In this document: piece by piece, positions 45,901 through 59,741 of the stretch
Layout of the letters: every line of letters starts with the position of its first letter
Numbering within the stretch: position 1 is the stretch's first letter
DNA from: Paraspadella gotoi
Taxonomy: Eukaryota > Chaetognatha
Length of the DNA stretch: 64,000 bases
Direction of reading: 5' to 3'
Assembly: GCA_051294375.1 (NCBI GenBank)
Contig: CM119265.1
Coordinates: 18,524,631-18,588,630, forward strand
Notes under the pieces: model-generated
The model's input: the letters and a program-made list of their open reading frames with translations, nothing else
What the model was told of the DNA's origin: nothing
Databases searched by the model: none
Translations under genes and position numbers: made by a program

Positions 45901-48900
45901 AATATTATAGACTCGTAATCTTTTTCATAATAAAGGAATCTAACAAGATTTATTTAGGAAGTTTGTGGGTATCCTCTTTTTTTTTTATGCACGGGACTGT
46001 ACAAAGTTGTTCATTCCTTTCTTTTAGAATTCCATAAAAGTCAAATTTAAAAATTTTACTACCCTTTAACTAGTAGTCGGGTATTGTGACGAGTTCGCTC
46101 CGCTTATAAATATAACTATTTTAGTTATGACCTGGTGGGCCATTGAGTAAAGCCATTAAGCTCGTGACCATTAGGTACCTGAATCGATTCCCGGCCGTAA
46201 ACCGCCTTGGGGGCCTTGAAAACCCCCAAGCCCGGTTCCAAGCCAGGACCCGTTCCATTGCTGGCGAGTTAGCTAATGAAGTTAGTGTGGTTGTATATTC
46301 ACACCGCCTCACATCCACCATTGTTCAGCCAATCCCATTGGCTGAGATGGGGAACGCGCAATCCCAAGCGTTACGTTCCATCCACAGTTCCATTCCACAG
46401 TCCTAACGACTTCCCTCTGCGTTGGCAAAGCGAGACCGTCCTAGGGTAACCGCGCCAGTGGAAGGCGGATTGCCATATTAGCCCACTTACCGTCTTATAC
46501 ACAACCATAAACTGGAAAATATCAGTTTTTGTAATTTACATATCAATGAAATAGACATATATTGGTTATATATATATATTGATTGTACCAATTTCATATT
46601 AAATTATTAATTTTAACAGGATTGGGAAGCCGTGGTTTGCATACCATTCATCGAAGAACGACGCTTGTTGGCCGCCATGTCGACGGTGGAAGGAAACTTA
46701 CAACCCGAGGAGCGTCGGCGAAATTGTCATGGACCCGCTTTATTATATCAATATTCCAAAACGTCTCTCGGACTTTATAAATCGTCGCTGCCGGGCGCTT
46801 TACCAGATATCAAAGACAATCACGCAGCTGTCACTCCCATACCTCGGGAATCTATGTTGCTGCCTGGACGCGACATAATCAAGGGAGCCATCCCAAATCC
46901 GCGTCGAGACGTATACTTTCCCGGTTTTCCCACTATGCGTCATCTGGATTTCACCTTTAGACTGAAAAAGGACAACGTGAAGGTGTTTCAGCAGCCGTCG
47001 AGAGGGGAGACAATGTGCTTGCTATTAAAAGACTTTCGAGCGGACGCAACGGTTGATGCTGTCGCTGATATTTGCCTCGGACGGGTCGTCTTTGTTTGCT
47101 GGCCTCATTTGCAGGAAGCGTTGGTCGTGGGCGTTTGCGACGGCGCTCGAAGAATTGCCTTGCGGGAAAAGAATTCTAAACCAGTGGTCAATGGAGCCAA
47201 TGATAATTCACAGGTTCTGTTTATGAAAGTTACTGAAATTTCCCAAATGTCGCTTCTGTTTTTGTTAAAAATACCCAGGGACATTTCATCAATTTAGCTT
47301 ACATAATAGTTAACAAATGTTAACAGTTTATGTGAACATATTTTATTTTTTAATTTTTAGAATGGGAACTCGCAACCTTCTTCTGGTCTCGGCGGATCGG
47401 AAATTGGGTGTGTGGCCAATCTTCCACCTGATCAGCGTATTAAAGTTCAGGAAGATCTGACGCAAAACGAAAACCACAAATGGCAAGTGGAGGCCAATCA
47501 ACTTTCCGATCGCTACAAAGATCGATTCGGCATCGACGTCGGGCCGATGACAGCAGTCACTCTTTACGTCTGCCCCTTGGTCGGTCGAAAGTACGTCATG
47601 CACAGCGGGGGAACACTCATCACGTTACAGAAGCAGTGGGCCTCCGTCGCCGTGGCATCACTGTGGCAGACCACCCTAGCTGATCTCAAAATTCAAGAAA
47701 GCTGGTGAATTCTAAATATAGGCTGGACAGCGACTTTTCCCTTTCGGCTTAAAAGTTAACCGTTTCCTTTTACGACAGCGTAACGAAATTTACCCAAGTT
47801 GAGGAACTCTACAGTCAAGGAAGCACCGTTTTTATGCTCGGAAGCCCGCATTACGGTTCGGAAGGAACCGTCAAAGAAATCGACCAAGTTTCTGGAAGAG
47901 TAAGGGTAGCCTTTCAAATTGTGGAGGAACCGGATCTAAATCAAATAATCAGAGATCAGCGGCGATTGCAGTTAAGGTGTGTTCAATAATATTGGTTACA
48001 TTTTTGTTTGGGTTTAACTACAGAAGTTAATTTTTCCTAACAGGTACATGCCCGGTTATGTGGCCGCACAGCAGTTAAGCATTTCTCCCCATCTCATTTC
48101 CCGAATTACTGGCTCAATCTACATCGCCCGCCACAATGAAGAGAAAAACACCGAACAAAAGATCAACATCGGACTTAATCTCAAGTTTAGCAAAAGAAAC
48201 AAAGAAATTCCCGGGTTCACCAGAAAGTCCAACAATAACGGCGGAGTGTGGGAATATTCCGAAAAAGCTGTCGAGATTATCGGGTTCGTTTTTTTCTTTT
48301 TGTCAGCTTCAACCGTGATTCTCTTAAACACTTTTCTGTCTGTCGGTCTGTGGACATTACGTTAATTAAAATGAGATTAAACTTTGTCACGGAAAAAAGA
48401 TACTATCATTTTCATAATATTTACGGAGATCAATGGGAAACGACAAACAGTTCAATTTCAATGATAAAGAGGCAAAGATAAGAAGCAGGATTATTTGGAG
48501 CATTTAGTTTGACCTAAACTAATCGTTTAGCGTAACGAAAATAACATAAAGTTAATAAATGAAGAAAGTATACACGTATACATGTATTGTATGGTGATTA
48601 ATGATAATTTACTATGATTCAGTGGAATACTGGGACGTGGCTTTTTTTCCCCGGGACTGCCGCGAGCGATGATATTCAAATTAATAATCTTTTTTTCGAA
48701 ACTTTCAGGGACTATATGGATAATTTTCCGGAAGTCTTTAACGGAATCGCGAGAGCGTCGAACAGCGACGTCTACGACGAGGACACTATCTGGTCCGGCT
48801 TAGTGAAAAGCAGGTTTGTATTTCTTGTTTTTCAAGTTTTATACACTAATGATCGTAAAATTAATATTCGGTAAATTGTTTTTCAGGCTCCAAGAACTAC

Positions 48901-51900
48901 AAAACTGGTTGAAAGAAGCCCCTTGTCACGGCATCGAGCAGACACCCTGTGGGACGGAACGCTTAGACGAAGGGATAATTCGCGCTATTGAACAGGAGGT
49001 TGACGCCGCCATTGAGAACGCGGATGACTCTAATCGAAAAGCAAAGAAAGTGGTTATGCGCGTTCGACCACATCTTCTCCATCGACCTCTTGGGTCACTC
49101 GGTATCTCACAAATTCCAGATCCAGCAGCCGCATATGGGATTTTCGACCGGATCGTCAATGTCAGAGAAGGTGGGTGACATCTTTTTTTTTCTGGGGAAA
49201 GGAATATTCTATGGCAACAGCCAGGTTGCCTGTAATGCCCATTAGGATGGGGCATCTCACTGTTGGCTTTAGGGGCTACCGACCCTCAGTGACGCCTCCT
49301 GTCACCATAGGACAGTCTCGCGTTGCCAACACAGAGGGAAGTCGTTAAGAATGTAGATGGATCGTAACGCTTGGGATGGTGCATTCCCCTTCTGAGCCAA
49401 TGGGATTGGCTGAATGAAGCTGGAGGTGAGGCGATGTAAATATACCGCCACAATTCACAACTTTATTTTAGGTACGATTGCGAAAAAAGGTTGACAAACT
49501 TGAAGCTTTATATATCCTTTCATATTAAACTGAACGACAGAAAAAAGCTGTTCTTTTTAGCAGAAAGTTTTATTTGATGAAAAAACATATACAGAAGGCT
49601 TCATATTAGAAAAGGCTCTCCCGTTTTTTCGAACCGAGAATCGGTTCCGATTAGACCTACTTCGGTGAAATTTTTCATGAATTAACTTTGGGGCAATAGA
49701 AATTTGCCCTATGACCCGAGATATGGGCCCCACAGGGGTCAGCCCAGGCGAGCAAAAAACGGGCAAAAATTTTGTTTGTGTTAATTTTTTTATCCTGATC
49801 AGTTTGACAAAAAAAAACATTTCCAGGATCATAAACATAAGAGGTTCATGTCAGCTTTCGAGTGAAGAGCAAAAATTAGATCTAAAATGTACTAAACTTT
49901 AAATGGAGACTAATCAATTTAAAGTTATGAAAATTAATTCTAAAATGGTTTTTCTACAAAGTTCTACAAGTACATAAAAGCAATTGATATCACGAAAAAA
50001 TTTACTTTTAGAGAAAAAAAAATCTTTTTGGTCATTTTTCCCCCTAGGGCCCTGTATCTTAGCTCGGGGGTAAACTATTGAAAATCGCCTCGATAGTCCC
50101 ATTGGGATGCTGTATGAAAAATATTATAGAATTTGGTTCAGTGATTTGGTCAGAACCGATACTCGGTCAGAAAAACGGGGAGAATTTTGTACCATGTGTA
50201 ATTAACTACGGATAAACGGAAAACAAAACTTTCTTAGGATACTCTGTACCTCTCGGCCTTCGGGGCACGGTGGTGGGAGTAACCCAAGCCATTCAGGAAG
50301 CAGATCGTGTCTACGAAGTTCTCTTTGATCGGGAGTTTATGGGCGGACTCTCGGCTCGCGCTTCTGGCCCTCGTATCTATCGCCTTCCACTGACGGCGAT
50401 GATCAATTTGTCTCACGGGCAGCGACGCGAGCCAGCCGCCTTTCAAGTCATGCGACCCACAGCCGTTGTTCATCCCGTGAACTCCGTCCCCGCACATTCT
50501 GAAAATTCATTTTCATATCCTCGCGAGGTGTCTAGAGCATCCGGAGTCTGGAATAAAAAAATGACCGCTGTATCGCGGGAAGATTCTTTTGGCTCTACGG
50601 CGCCCGGTGCTTACCCGAACGATCGCGGAGGAAACCCTTCCGTTTCACGTGCCCCTCGCGGGTCGAAGGAAAAAACAGTAAGTTCAGGAAACGCTTTTTT
50701 TGCTAAGTGTACTATCAAGTGTTAGTTTCACTATTTGCATTACTTTTTCAGACAAGAAAAGTGGAAATCGTGGAAAAAGTGAGCACGTCGATGAAACCAA
50801 AGATAGACATCAAAGATCTCTTTAGTCAGACTCAACAAAATAAAGCAGAATCCGTTTCTGTAGCAACTCTGGCTAAAACTGAATCGAAAACCGATTTTGA
50901 TAAACTCATCCAAGGTTAGTATTCGTAATTTGTACTTCTGCAGGTAGCATTAATACTCAATTATGGGTTAGAATTATTTTTAATATTTCTTGATCACCGA
51001 TCTTCGTAGCTTTGAAACTGTGAAAGCTGTGAAACGAACTCGAATAAAATGACTTGAAATATCGTTTAATATTTTCGCATCATTTAAATTTAAATGGCCA
51101 AGCTACTACTGATTTAATATAACTCGTTTAGGTCTAAGTAATATGAAAACGAAAGATGACGCAACCGACGAGCAACATATCGCGCGCAAGGAACAGTCGG
51201 ACATGTTAAAAAAAATTCTAAACATCCAGTCAAAGTCGAGCGACATCTCGCCGTTAGGAATTCCAACCGCCGCTAACGTTTCCTCCTCTTTTTCCGCATC
51301 ATCTGCATCGTCCTCCTCCATTCCCAGTACGGGCGCATCCTCCCCACCCAATCGTCGCTCAGAAAATGTGGCTAAGTTGGAAGATTACTTGGCTCACCAA
51401 ATGAAGGTCAAAAGCAAACCCCGGTTCGAGGTCTTGCCTGGTCCGAGTCCCGGAACTCACGTGGCCGTCGTGACGGTCGATTGTCTCGAGGGTCCGATGA
51501 CGCTGCGCAGCGAGCCGAAGCAGTCGACCGATTTCGCCGTTGATGTGGCTGCATCTATGGCGCTGCAGACGCTAATGATAAAAAACATCGTCCCGGGGTG
51601 GCAAATGGCTCAGTCGGCTAGTGCCGGACCCCAAGGAGTTTCCAACGAGTTGGAAACTAACTCTGCCCGTTTACTGCCGTCTCCCGGATCTGCTTTTACT
51701 GCCGTCCAATCTCCCCAGCAACAGTTCCCGACTCCACCGCGTCTTTATATGCAGTCTAGCATGCCGCCGCCTAACACTTTTATAGGGTTACCGGCTCGAA
51801 TGCTCCCCATTACAACCCAACACCAATCGAGCGTCCCTCATCTATCTTTCCATTCGGACGGTATTTTTAAACAACCGCCGCCCGCAACAGCTGTGAGTTT

Positions 51901-52902
51901 CGTCCCGGGAGCAGCCGCCCCCGTTAGTTTTCCGGGGTCGTATCCTTGGCAACTAGGAATGACCAGACCCATAAAAGATCCAAATCTGGCCTCAGTGGGC
52001 GTCTCCTCTCGTCAGGGCGGGTCTGGCATACCTCCCTTATTCGTTCCCCTGCAGGTGAGGCCGAGCTTTATGGGCTATACGTAATTACGCACAGTTTATT
52101 TGGTTACTGTGACATTATTACCATGTTTAACCAGAGTAGAAAGAATTTTATTTCTAAGATCTACTGTTCGAAAAATTTAGTTCTCAAAAGAATAGTCGCA
52201 TTTTTTAATGATTGAAATATTTTAATCAATAACTGTAACCTAGTTTTGTCTATAGTGGTAGATTTCATGCAATCTTTAACTTTGTTTTGTCTTTAGTCTT
52301 AGCTTTTTTGATGCTCATGCATTTACTGAGTCAACTTCGTTGAATTCGAAATTAAACGCACATATTATTCTTACTGTTGTGAGATTTGCACGAATAAATC
52401 TGATTTGAAAATTGTACGTATGATAAAACGATTCGGATCGAGTTCTTACTTCGGCTTATCCAGAAATTCACAATTTTTTTACGATATAATAAATCCGTCT
52501 AATAAATCCGTCTGCTTGTCAGGTTTCAAAAAAAAACCGAGCGCGAGATCGCGTCTCGGAACGCGATTCAACCGAGGAGCGAGAGGCTGTCCCGGCGCTG
52601 CATGATCATTCCCAAACGCTTGCTAGCGGAAATTTACATCCCGCGTTGGAATCAGCGATTTCTACCAATGTGCCACCTCCCGTTGAAGGATATGTCCCAG
52701 ACGCACCTCTGATCTCCACGGATGTCTCCCAATCTGACCAAACGAACGCCGTCAAAGGTTTGCTTTTTGATTCTCAAATTTCATTTATAATTTATTGACA
52801 AATAATTTTTTATTATTTTCAGTAAAACAAAAGAATAGTGGTTCACGACGGTCGAAAAAGAAATCTCGCGTGGCCGCCAACTTCGGAGGGGCTGAAAGTT
52901 GA
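42994..52902 (+). CDS. XRN1: 5'-3' exoribonuclease 1
   Basis: XRN1 degrades decapped mRNA 5' to 3' in cytoplasm and P-bodies. Thirteen exons join in phase to 1781 residues (human 1706): 42994-43469, 44060-45323, 46620-47213, 47361-47704, 47779-47976, 48044-48283, 48709-48813, 48887-49170, 50238-50677, 50752-50914, 51132-52054, 52523-52757, 52823-52902. The Mg-binding residues fall at the same numbers as in the human enzyme: Asp35, Asp86, Glu176, Glu178, Asp206, Asp208 and Asp292. The start at MGIPKFYRWISERYPCLSEV was chosen over an in-frame upstream ATG because this is the universal XRN1 start. Later parts show the PAZ/KOW/SH3-like region (VFMLGSPHYG, GLNLKFSKRNKEIPGFTRK, IFDRIVNVREG) and a disordered Ser/Pro tail. 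The end, KKKSRVAANFGGAES, mirrors the conserved vertebrate C-terminus. Confidence 0.96.
43520..43925. repeat. Dispersed repeat, short copy in XRN1 intron 1
   Basis: Same family as 32545-33260 and makes up most of XRN1 intron 1 (43470-44059). It ends with CATTTGAAATCCGTGTA, as does the other copy. Confidence 0.8.
45540..45692. mobile_element. MITE 3' fragment in XRN1 intron
   Basis: Matches the 3' end of the same element: ATAAGTGACTTAGCGA, GACCGACAGACCGACAAAAG and the end palindrome GAAATCTGCTTATCAGCAGA. It lies in XRN1 intron 45324-46619. Confidence 0.65.
46140..46460. repeat. GC-rich dispersed repeat in XRN1 intron 2, inverted partner of 49205-49450
   Basis: The segment from TTCAGCCAATCCCATTGGCT to ACGACTTCCCTCTGCGTTGG matches the reverse complement of 49310-49420 with few changes. 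It is much GC-richer than the flanking intron. It has no ORF and no clear polymerase III boxes. Confidence 0.75.
49205..49450. repeat. GC-rich dispersed repeat in XRN1 intron 8
   Basis: Inverted partner of 46140-46460 (AGCCAATGGGATTGGCTGAA, ACAGAGGGAAGTCGTTAAG). The two copies bracket XRN1 exons 3-8 and could pair in the pre-mRNA. Confidence 0.75.
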
Positions 52903-54308
52903 AGATTGGTGTACTTTGTACCCATTTCAATTGTTAATTGACTTTAGATTTATACGCTAAACGATGTTTTTATTCTTTTAGTTATACTTCTTGATTTTTT
53001 TTTATTATGATAATGTTTGTAAACATTTGTTTTCACTTTCGCGAAATAAAATACAAAATCAATTTTACGCTTTTGAGCACTATAGCTCTATGGCCTGAAA
53101 TCTAAAATTTCATCGTTCCGATAAATAATTCTCATTGTTTTACACTGTTTTACAAACGTAAGCTATAAGGGCTCTAACAATTATGTTTTGTTAATTTCGC
53201 ATTTAAACTTTTAATGCAAGTTGAACTGCATTATTTGTGAGCGTAGGGATGATTTTGTTTAATTTTAAATAAGTTAGCATAATACGATTTTGTTTGGATT
53301 CTGGTTAATGACTATATTGTAGGTTCATCCTTGTTAAATACACCTTCATGTTCAACTCGTGTTTATTTTTTTTAGGGGTGGATATAATAACTTCGATTTT
53401 AATTTCTTTTGTTTAATGTAGCGTAACTTGCTAGAAAAACGCTGCGCATAGTTAATCTCACAAAATTCTTTTTTTATTTTCTCTGTTTAACATTTAAAAG
53501 GAAAACGTTGGAAGCTACCTTTTTTTGGACTCGAATAATTCGTGTGCTTTTCATTACAAATAGTTCCTTTGTGATTTCTAAGGAAGGTTTTGAGGAAGTT
53601 TAAACTTGTACCTCTGTTTGTTGATGATGATTGTACTGAATCAACCTCGTTGTATTCGAATAAAATCGCATATATATAATATTATATATAATATAAAGAA
53701 GTTATAAAACCGGTTTACAGGATATTTTACTAAAAGGACTTTAAAATTCATCGATTGGCACGAAACTAAGTGATAAGTAAGGTTAATTTTTAACCAGGTA
53801 ACCTGATAACCCAGTTTAATTTCAATTCGGCCTCGGCCCTCTTTCGTTGGCAGCGGTAAGCAAAAAAGCTGTTCCTTACAGAAAAAAAGTCATGTGATGT
53901 TTTCGTAATAATTGTTCCAGCTACTAATAACATTGACGTAAGTTATGTTGTCAAACATTAGATAACGTTTTCCATTGACCTCACGTTGTTATAACATATT
54001 TTAATGATAGCCCCATTTATAATGGTCAACTTTCTGGTTTTGAGTTTTTTAATAAACAATTTTTCTTAGATGTTATTCTTTCGTCTTGCCTCAAAACTCT
54101 CGGCAGTGTGCAAACATTGCTCGCCAAACTTTGGAACCTTGCCTCTCGATCTTTAAACATTTTATGGAATTCTTCCTTTTATCTACATAAGAGTTCGTCG
54201 TGCAACTTGAGAATGGAATTCGTAAAACTTAAAAAATAGGTGCCAAACCTTTTCACTATTCGAACTTTCCTGAAAGGAAAACCAATTAACAACTAAAAAT
54301 TGGCCAAA
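52903..54308. other. XRN1-VPS13 intergenic region
   Basis: After the XRN1 polyadenylation signal there is about 1.2 kb of AT-rich DNA with no ORF or recognised repeat family beyond short TA runs near 53668-53692. It should contain the VPS13 promoter. The last 70 bases before the start codon give no clear TATA box or initiator. Confidence 0.55.
53045..53050 (+). terminator. Candidate XRN1 polyadenylation signal
   Basis: An AATAAA hexamer lies 143 bases after the XRN1 stop codon. No such signal was seen in the three gaps between DTD1, EEF1E1, NUP58 and XRN1, so this is the first canonical one after that gene cluster. Confidence 0.6.
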
Positions 54309-57300
54309 ATGGTTTTTGAGTCCATCATCGTGTCGGCGCTGAATCCGATTCTAGGAAAATATATCGAGGATCTTGACGCAGGACAATTGAGAGTGGGAAT
54401 TTTGGGCGGGGACATCAAATTAGAGCACCTCAAACTCAAGGCCAACATATTGGCCGATCTCGATTTACCGATATCGGTCCATACAGGTAACTCGTGTGAT
54501 TATTTACGCGACTCAAGGTTTTATCCCTTATACTAGGGGTAGCCCCACTCAATGGGGTGAGTCAAAAATTTTAAATGATTACATGCTCAAACGAAAATTT
54601 ATACATTTTGAAGTATACTTTCAATGGAAAAAACATTTCTTATGTGGCTCTATACCCAAAAATTTAATTTTTTTAATATTTATTTATAAATGGGAAAGGC
54701 CAAAATTTTTCTTTGATAATTTTTAAATTTTAAGACCAGATTCAGATAGCTCATAAAAAGTTGTCGACACAAAGTATAATTTTTTTAAAAATATTTTCAT
54801 GATAAGCGAGTCAAAAATAAGAAAAACCGTAAAAAATCATCATTATCTTTCGCTGATTTTATAATTTTTTTATATTTTCACATAGAAAACGTAAGAATTT
54901 TTTAAAGCTTTAATTATATTCCTTGTTTAACTTTTTATGCTCTATCAGAATCCATAAAAACATTTTTAGATCTCAAAAAAAAAATTTTNNNNNNNNNNAG
55001 ATCTAAAAAAAAATTTTATAATATAAAAAAGACAAGTAATATTTAATCTATTAATCAAGACGTATAATGTAAATTTTTTTTGAAAATGATTGCTTAAATA
55101 TTTAGTCAAGACAACTAAAAATACTTTGCTAATAGTCGAAATTTTTTATTATCTCTTGAGTTGGTCCCTGCTTATACGTAAATGGGGTGGGGTGAATTAT
55201 TCTCTGTCCCTTCCCCAGGGTATCTCAAAAAATTGGTGGTGAAAATTCCGTGGAAGAACCTCTATACGGAACCCGTTGTCATCAACATCGAAGGTCTCTA
55301 CCTACTGGCGACGCCAAATTCCGCATCCGAGTATGACCCAGCGGCTGAGGCGGCGTCCTTGCTGCAAACAAAAAAGGATGCCATTTCGAGGTTTTTTCCT
55401 AGAAAATTGTTTTAACGTAATAAATACATTATAACTTCTACGTATATATTATTAACGTTGAATCATCGATGCAGGTACGAAGCCTCGCGATCGCCGCCGC
55501 TTGAAGCCGCAGTGCCGTCTACACCCGGATTTACGGAAAAACTCGTCACTCAGATCGTGAAGAACGTGCAAATTGTCATCAACGACATTCATGTAAGATA
55601 CGAGGATGTGGTCACGGACCCAGATCATCCGGTCTCGGCTGGGGTTACGCTGAATCGACTCACGGTGAGACGAAACGAAGTCCCTCGTAAAATTTTTTGC
55701 CCAACGGGTTCGGTGACTGACGATTCTTTCCAAAATATTTAGTTTCAAACGTGTGACGAAAATTGGAGCCCAAAGATAATGGCCGACATGTCGACGCAAA
55801 TCTATAAACTGATCAGCATGGATTCGCTAGCGCTCTACTGCAACGCAATCGATTCAGAGACGACGCTTTCTCATCGCGGTGTCGGGTTGGAGGCAGTTTT
55901 GGCGCCCATGCAGAAATTAATAGCCAGGACAGACTACTGTCCCAAGGGCATGAAGTAAGCGGACACTAATTGGGTTAGAAATTGGTGAAAGTTTACGTTC
56001 GACATAAATGTTACGTTCCATCATAAACGCAGGTATCTCGTAAAACCGATAACGATGACTTCTCACGCAACGATCGAGACTCGGCCGGAACTAAAAGAGT
56101 TTAAAGTTCCCAAGGTCAACCTCGACATCTCTTTTCGCGAAATCGCCTTCACTTTTCATTCCACTCAATTCGAACAGGTTTGACTTGCACCCTATCAGGC
56201 ATTGAGCAATGAGCATTGCTTTATTATCGAAATTTCCTAGGCTGTCGCCTTTGGAAGCGCCGTAGACCAAATGATGGTGGCCAAAGAATACAAAAGATAC
56301 CGACCCGCGGTAAGCTTTCTCGTTTTTTTTTTTCTGACTTTCTTTATTATAGAGATTTTTTTGACCAGGCTAATTTACGTAACAATTATTCGCTATTGTG
56401 GCGTTTCGCAATAGAAGCCATTATGGAAGAACACATCAAGCCGAAGCATCGGCAGTGGACGTGGGAGTTTATGTCCGAAAGGTACTGTATTTTCGTTAAA
56501 TATTAGTTGTCGTAATATTTTAGAGTTTTTAAGAGAAAACAAAGAGTATTTGAATTTGTTACAACGATTTATTTATCACATGTAAGAGTTGTTAAAAAAT
56601 ATTTACTATAAAACTTGCAGAATAAAATTGAGAAAGCACTATCAATCGGCGTGGACACGAAAATTGTCCCGGAAAAACCCATCTAAGGAATTGTTAGCGG
56701 AGATTGAAGTCCTCGAATCCAATCCAGCATTGGACGTCTTTAACATCATCATCGCCAGACAAATTGCCACAAAAGAATACGAAATGACGTCCAAGAAGAA
56801 AAAAGGTACATATTGCGATTTTTTTATATTTCGTTTAAATATCTTGGCCTTTTTTGTTTAGTTGTTATATCTATGTGTTTTAAGTACATGTATTAAAATT
56901 TTTAAGATAATTTACAGTTTTCAAAAGGTCCAAAGCTCAAAAAGGTAGGTTAATGAATGGATAATTATTATATTGGTTGTACCAATTTCATGACAAAATC
57001 TAATATATATAAAATCTAATAATACGGTGGTGCCAGTTGTATTATCCAACGACCCTACCCAATACCCATAATCTTGAAAATCAAAATCACGCGTGGGGTG
57101 AAAGAGAATTTACCTCACCGTAAGTTCTTCAGTTTCTACAAAGGAGTCGGGACGTTCCTGATACTTTATTCTATTTCAGGAGATGAAGACAAGTCTTGGG
57201 GTTCTTGGATGGGTGGTTGGTTCAAAAACAAAGAGAAGGAGAAGTCGCCTTCGCCCGAAAAGACGAAGCAAGAAGGCGGCGTTGAAGCCGTCATGAATAA

Positions 57301-59591
57301 CATTTCGGCGGCGTGGACGCCTGAGGAAAAAGCCAAATTGTTCCAAGCCATCGGTTACGATGAAACATCAGGTAATTTCGCCCTTTGTACTGATACGAAA
57401 ACACTTATGTCGGAAAGAAACTTCAGTGGATTCGTTCATCAGTTTATTCATCAGGAGATTCATATATGAACGGACATTTATATATTTACGGACTGACGAA
57501 AACACTTGATTAAACTCGTGGCGGAGTCACTTTTCTTCATTTTTTGCTTTCAAATTTTAACCGTTAATTTTCCACGCTGATTGTGTAGTTATATGACATA
57601 AAAATAGTGAAATGACTTTCGTTTCGTAAAAATAAAATGTTTGTAATAAAAAGTCAGTTTGATGATTTGTTATCACAAAAGAAAATTTTCGTGTAAAACC
57701 TAACTTATTTACGAGTCGACTTTCATAATTTTTTTTCCCCAAGTTGAAATTTTTTTTTTTTAATATATTTTAAAGGGAAAACGTGATGATTATGATCGAG
57801 TATTATTCCTAATATAACAAGTTTAAGCAAACAATGTCGGATCTGCTTGGGTTAATTAAGCGGTAATCAGCTAATCAGGTAATAAATGATGATAATTCTT
57901 TCAATTTGTGATCCTAACTGATCATAACAGATCGTATCATACCAAATTATTAAGGGATTAAACTGAACCGTTATTAACTATTATTATTTTTTAAAATTGC
58001 ATCTTTTTTCAATTTAATTAATTAGGTGAGTAATCATAAATAATAAAAATTTAAGTCAACTTGACTTTGGTTTTTTTCATTCAAACTTATTTCTTTTCTT
58101 CGATTCCGTCAAAACTTGATATTCTGCTCAATCACACACTTTCCTACCCACACACAAAATTTTATCTCATTCTGTTAATCCAATTATTAATAATTCAAGT
58201 AATTATGAGTTAAAATAAGTAAAAAGATTCAAGTAAATGTGACTTATGTTTTTTAAATTTAAACTCATTTCCACTCGCACAATTCTATCGAAACTTTATA
58301 TTTAGCTCAATCAAATATTTTCCTACCGACACACAAAATTTCATTTCAATCCAACCATCCAATCATGAGTAATTGAAATTTTTTGCTAAGTGGGGACGGA
58401 CGGACGGACCTACTTACAGACGGACGGACATATTTTTTTTTTTTTTTTGCATAATTTATTATAATTTGATGTTCAGACATCATTTAAGTCAAAGACTGAC
58501 AAAATTGTGAGAACGGACCGACAAAGTGAATTATAGAGTCGGAATCTGCTGATAAGCAGATCCGACCAAAAAAAAAATATTCTGGTTCATGATACATATA
58601 CTACTAAAAAATTACTCATTTTAATAGAAACTTAAGGATCAATAGTAAAGTCCTCTTCAAAAGGAAAAATTTTGCTTCTTCAGAAATTTACCATCTCTTA
58701 TTACATACAGATAGAGATGAGCATCGTTCGAATCGAAGCTCCGATCAAGATTCCTTATATTCACTTCTATTCAAAACTGCATAGTCACGGCCCAAAAAAA
58801 TTATATCAATATGGGCAGATTTCGAAAGCTTGCGTCTGGGAAGCCAATGGAGGTAGAGCGCGATCAAAATCCCATTTTATCATGCCCAAAAATGGTATTT
58901 AAATAGACTGGTCAGGTCGTTTTTCCCTATTCCAAGAAAACCTCCTGGCTCTTGAGTAAAAAAGACCAAATCATACATATTAGTACAGTTTCCGAAACCT
59001 ATTGTCTTCTCTACATGATGAAAAAAAGCAAAATTAAAATTCTTGCAATCTTAATTGCTTGATAAAGCAATCAAATGAACTGGTTTTTTAGGTGAAAACT
59101 GCATAGTCAAGCCTTCATTTTTTTCAATTTTGAACACAATTGACAGAAACTGTATTGATTTTACTATTCAAATCAGGTAGAGCGCGGGCTTAATTCAAAA
59201 GCGTTTTCTCATAAAATGCAAATTTAAAAAAAGTCCAATAAAAACTTATTAAAAACAAAAATCGTCGCCACAGTGTTGCTTTTGAGTCCCAAATGCTAGA
59301 AAAATAAATTTTTAATTTTTTTATATTATTATATAATATATAAAAATATTTATATAAATATAGTTATAGTTTTAAAATTAAATTTTTTATTCAATCTGAG
59401 AAAGGTAATACTATATATTATATATATATGTATAAAAAAATATATATTTACAATAAAATTAACTAATTTTTTAAACTGCGAGTTTTTTTTATTATAGTAA
59501 ATTAAAAAATATAAGATTAAAATAAAATTTTAATTTTAATAAAAATAAATAATCATATTAATATAATAATTTAAAAATTTAATTTTTTAAT

Positions 59592-59627
<36 letters not shown>

Positions 59628-59694
59628 TTATAATAATAATAATAAATAAAATAAATTTTTTTTTTTAAATTTTATTTTTTTAATTAAATTATTA

Positions 59695-59741
<47 letters not shown>

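Noticed and set aside
46121-46406. Short ORFs in XRN1 intron 2
   Set aside because: They lie in the GC-rich repeat that also occurs inverted at 49205-49450; the ORFs are not conserved between the copies.
54300-54308. Alternative VPS13 start three codons upstream
   Set aside because: VPS13 proteins begin MVFE; the second ATG at 54309 fits the family.
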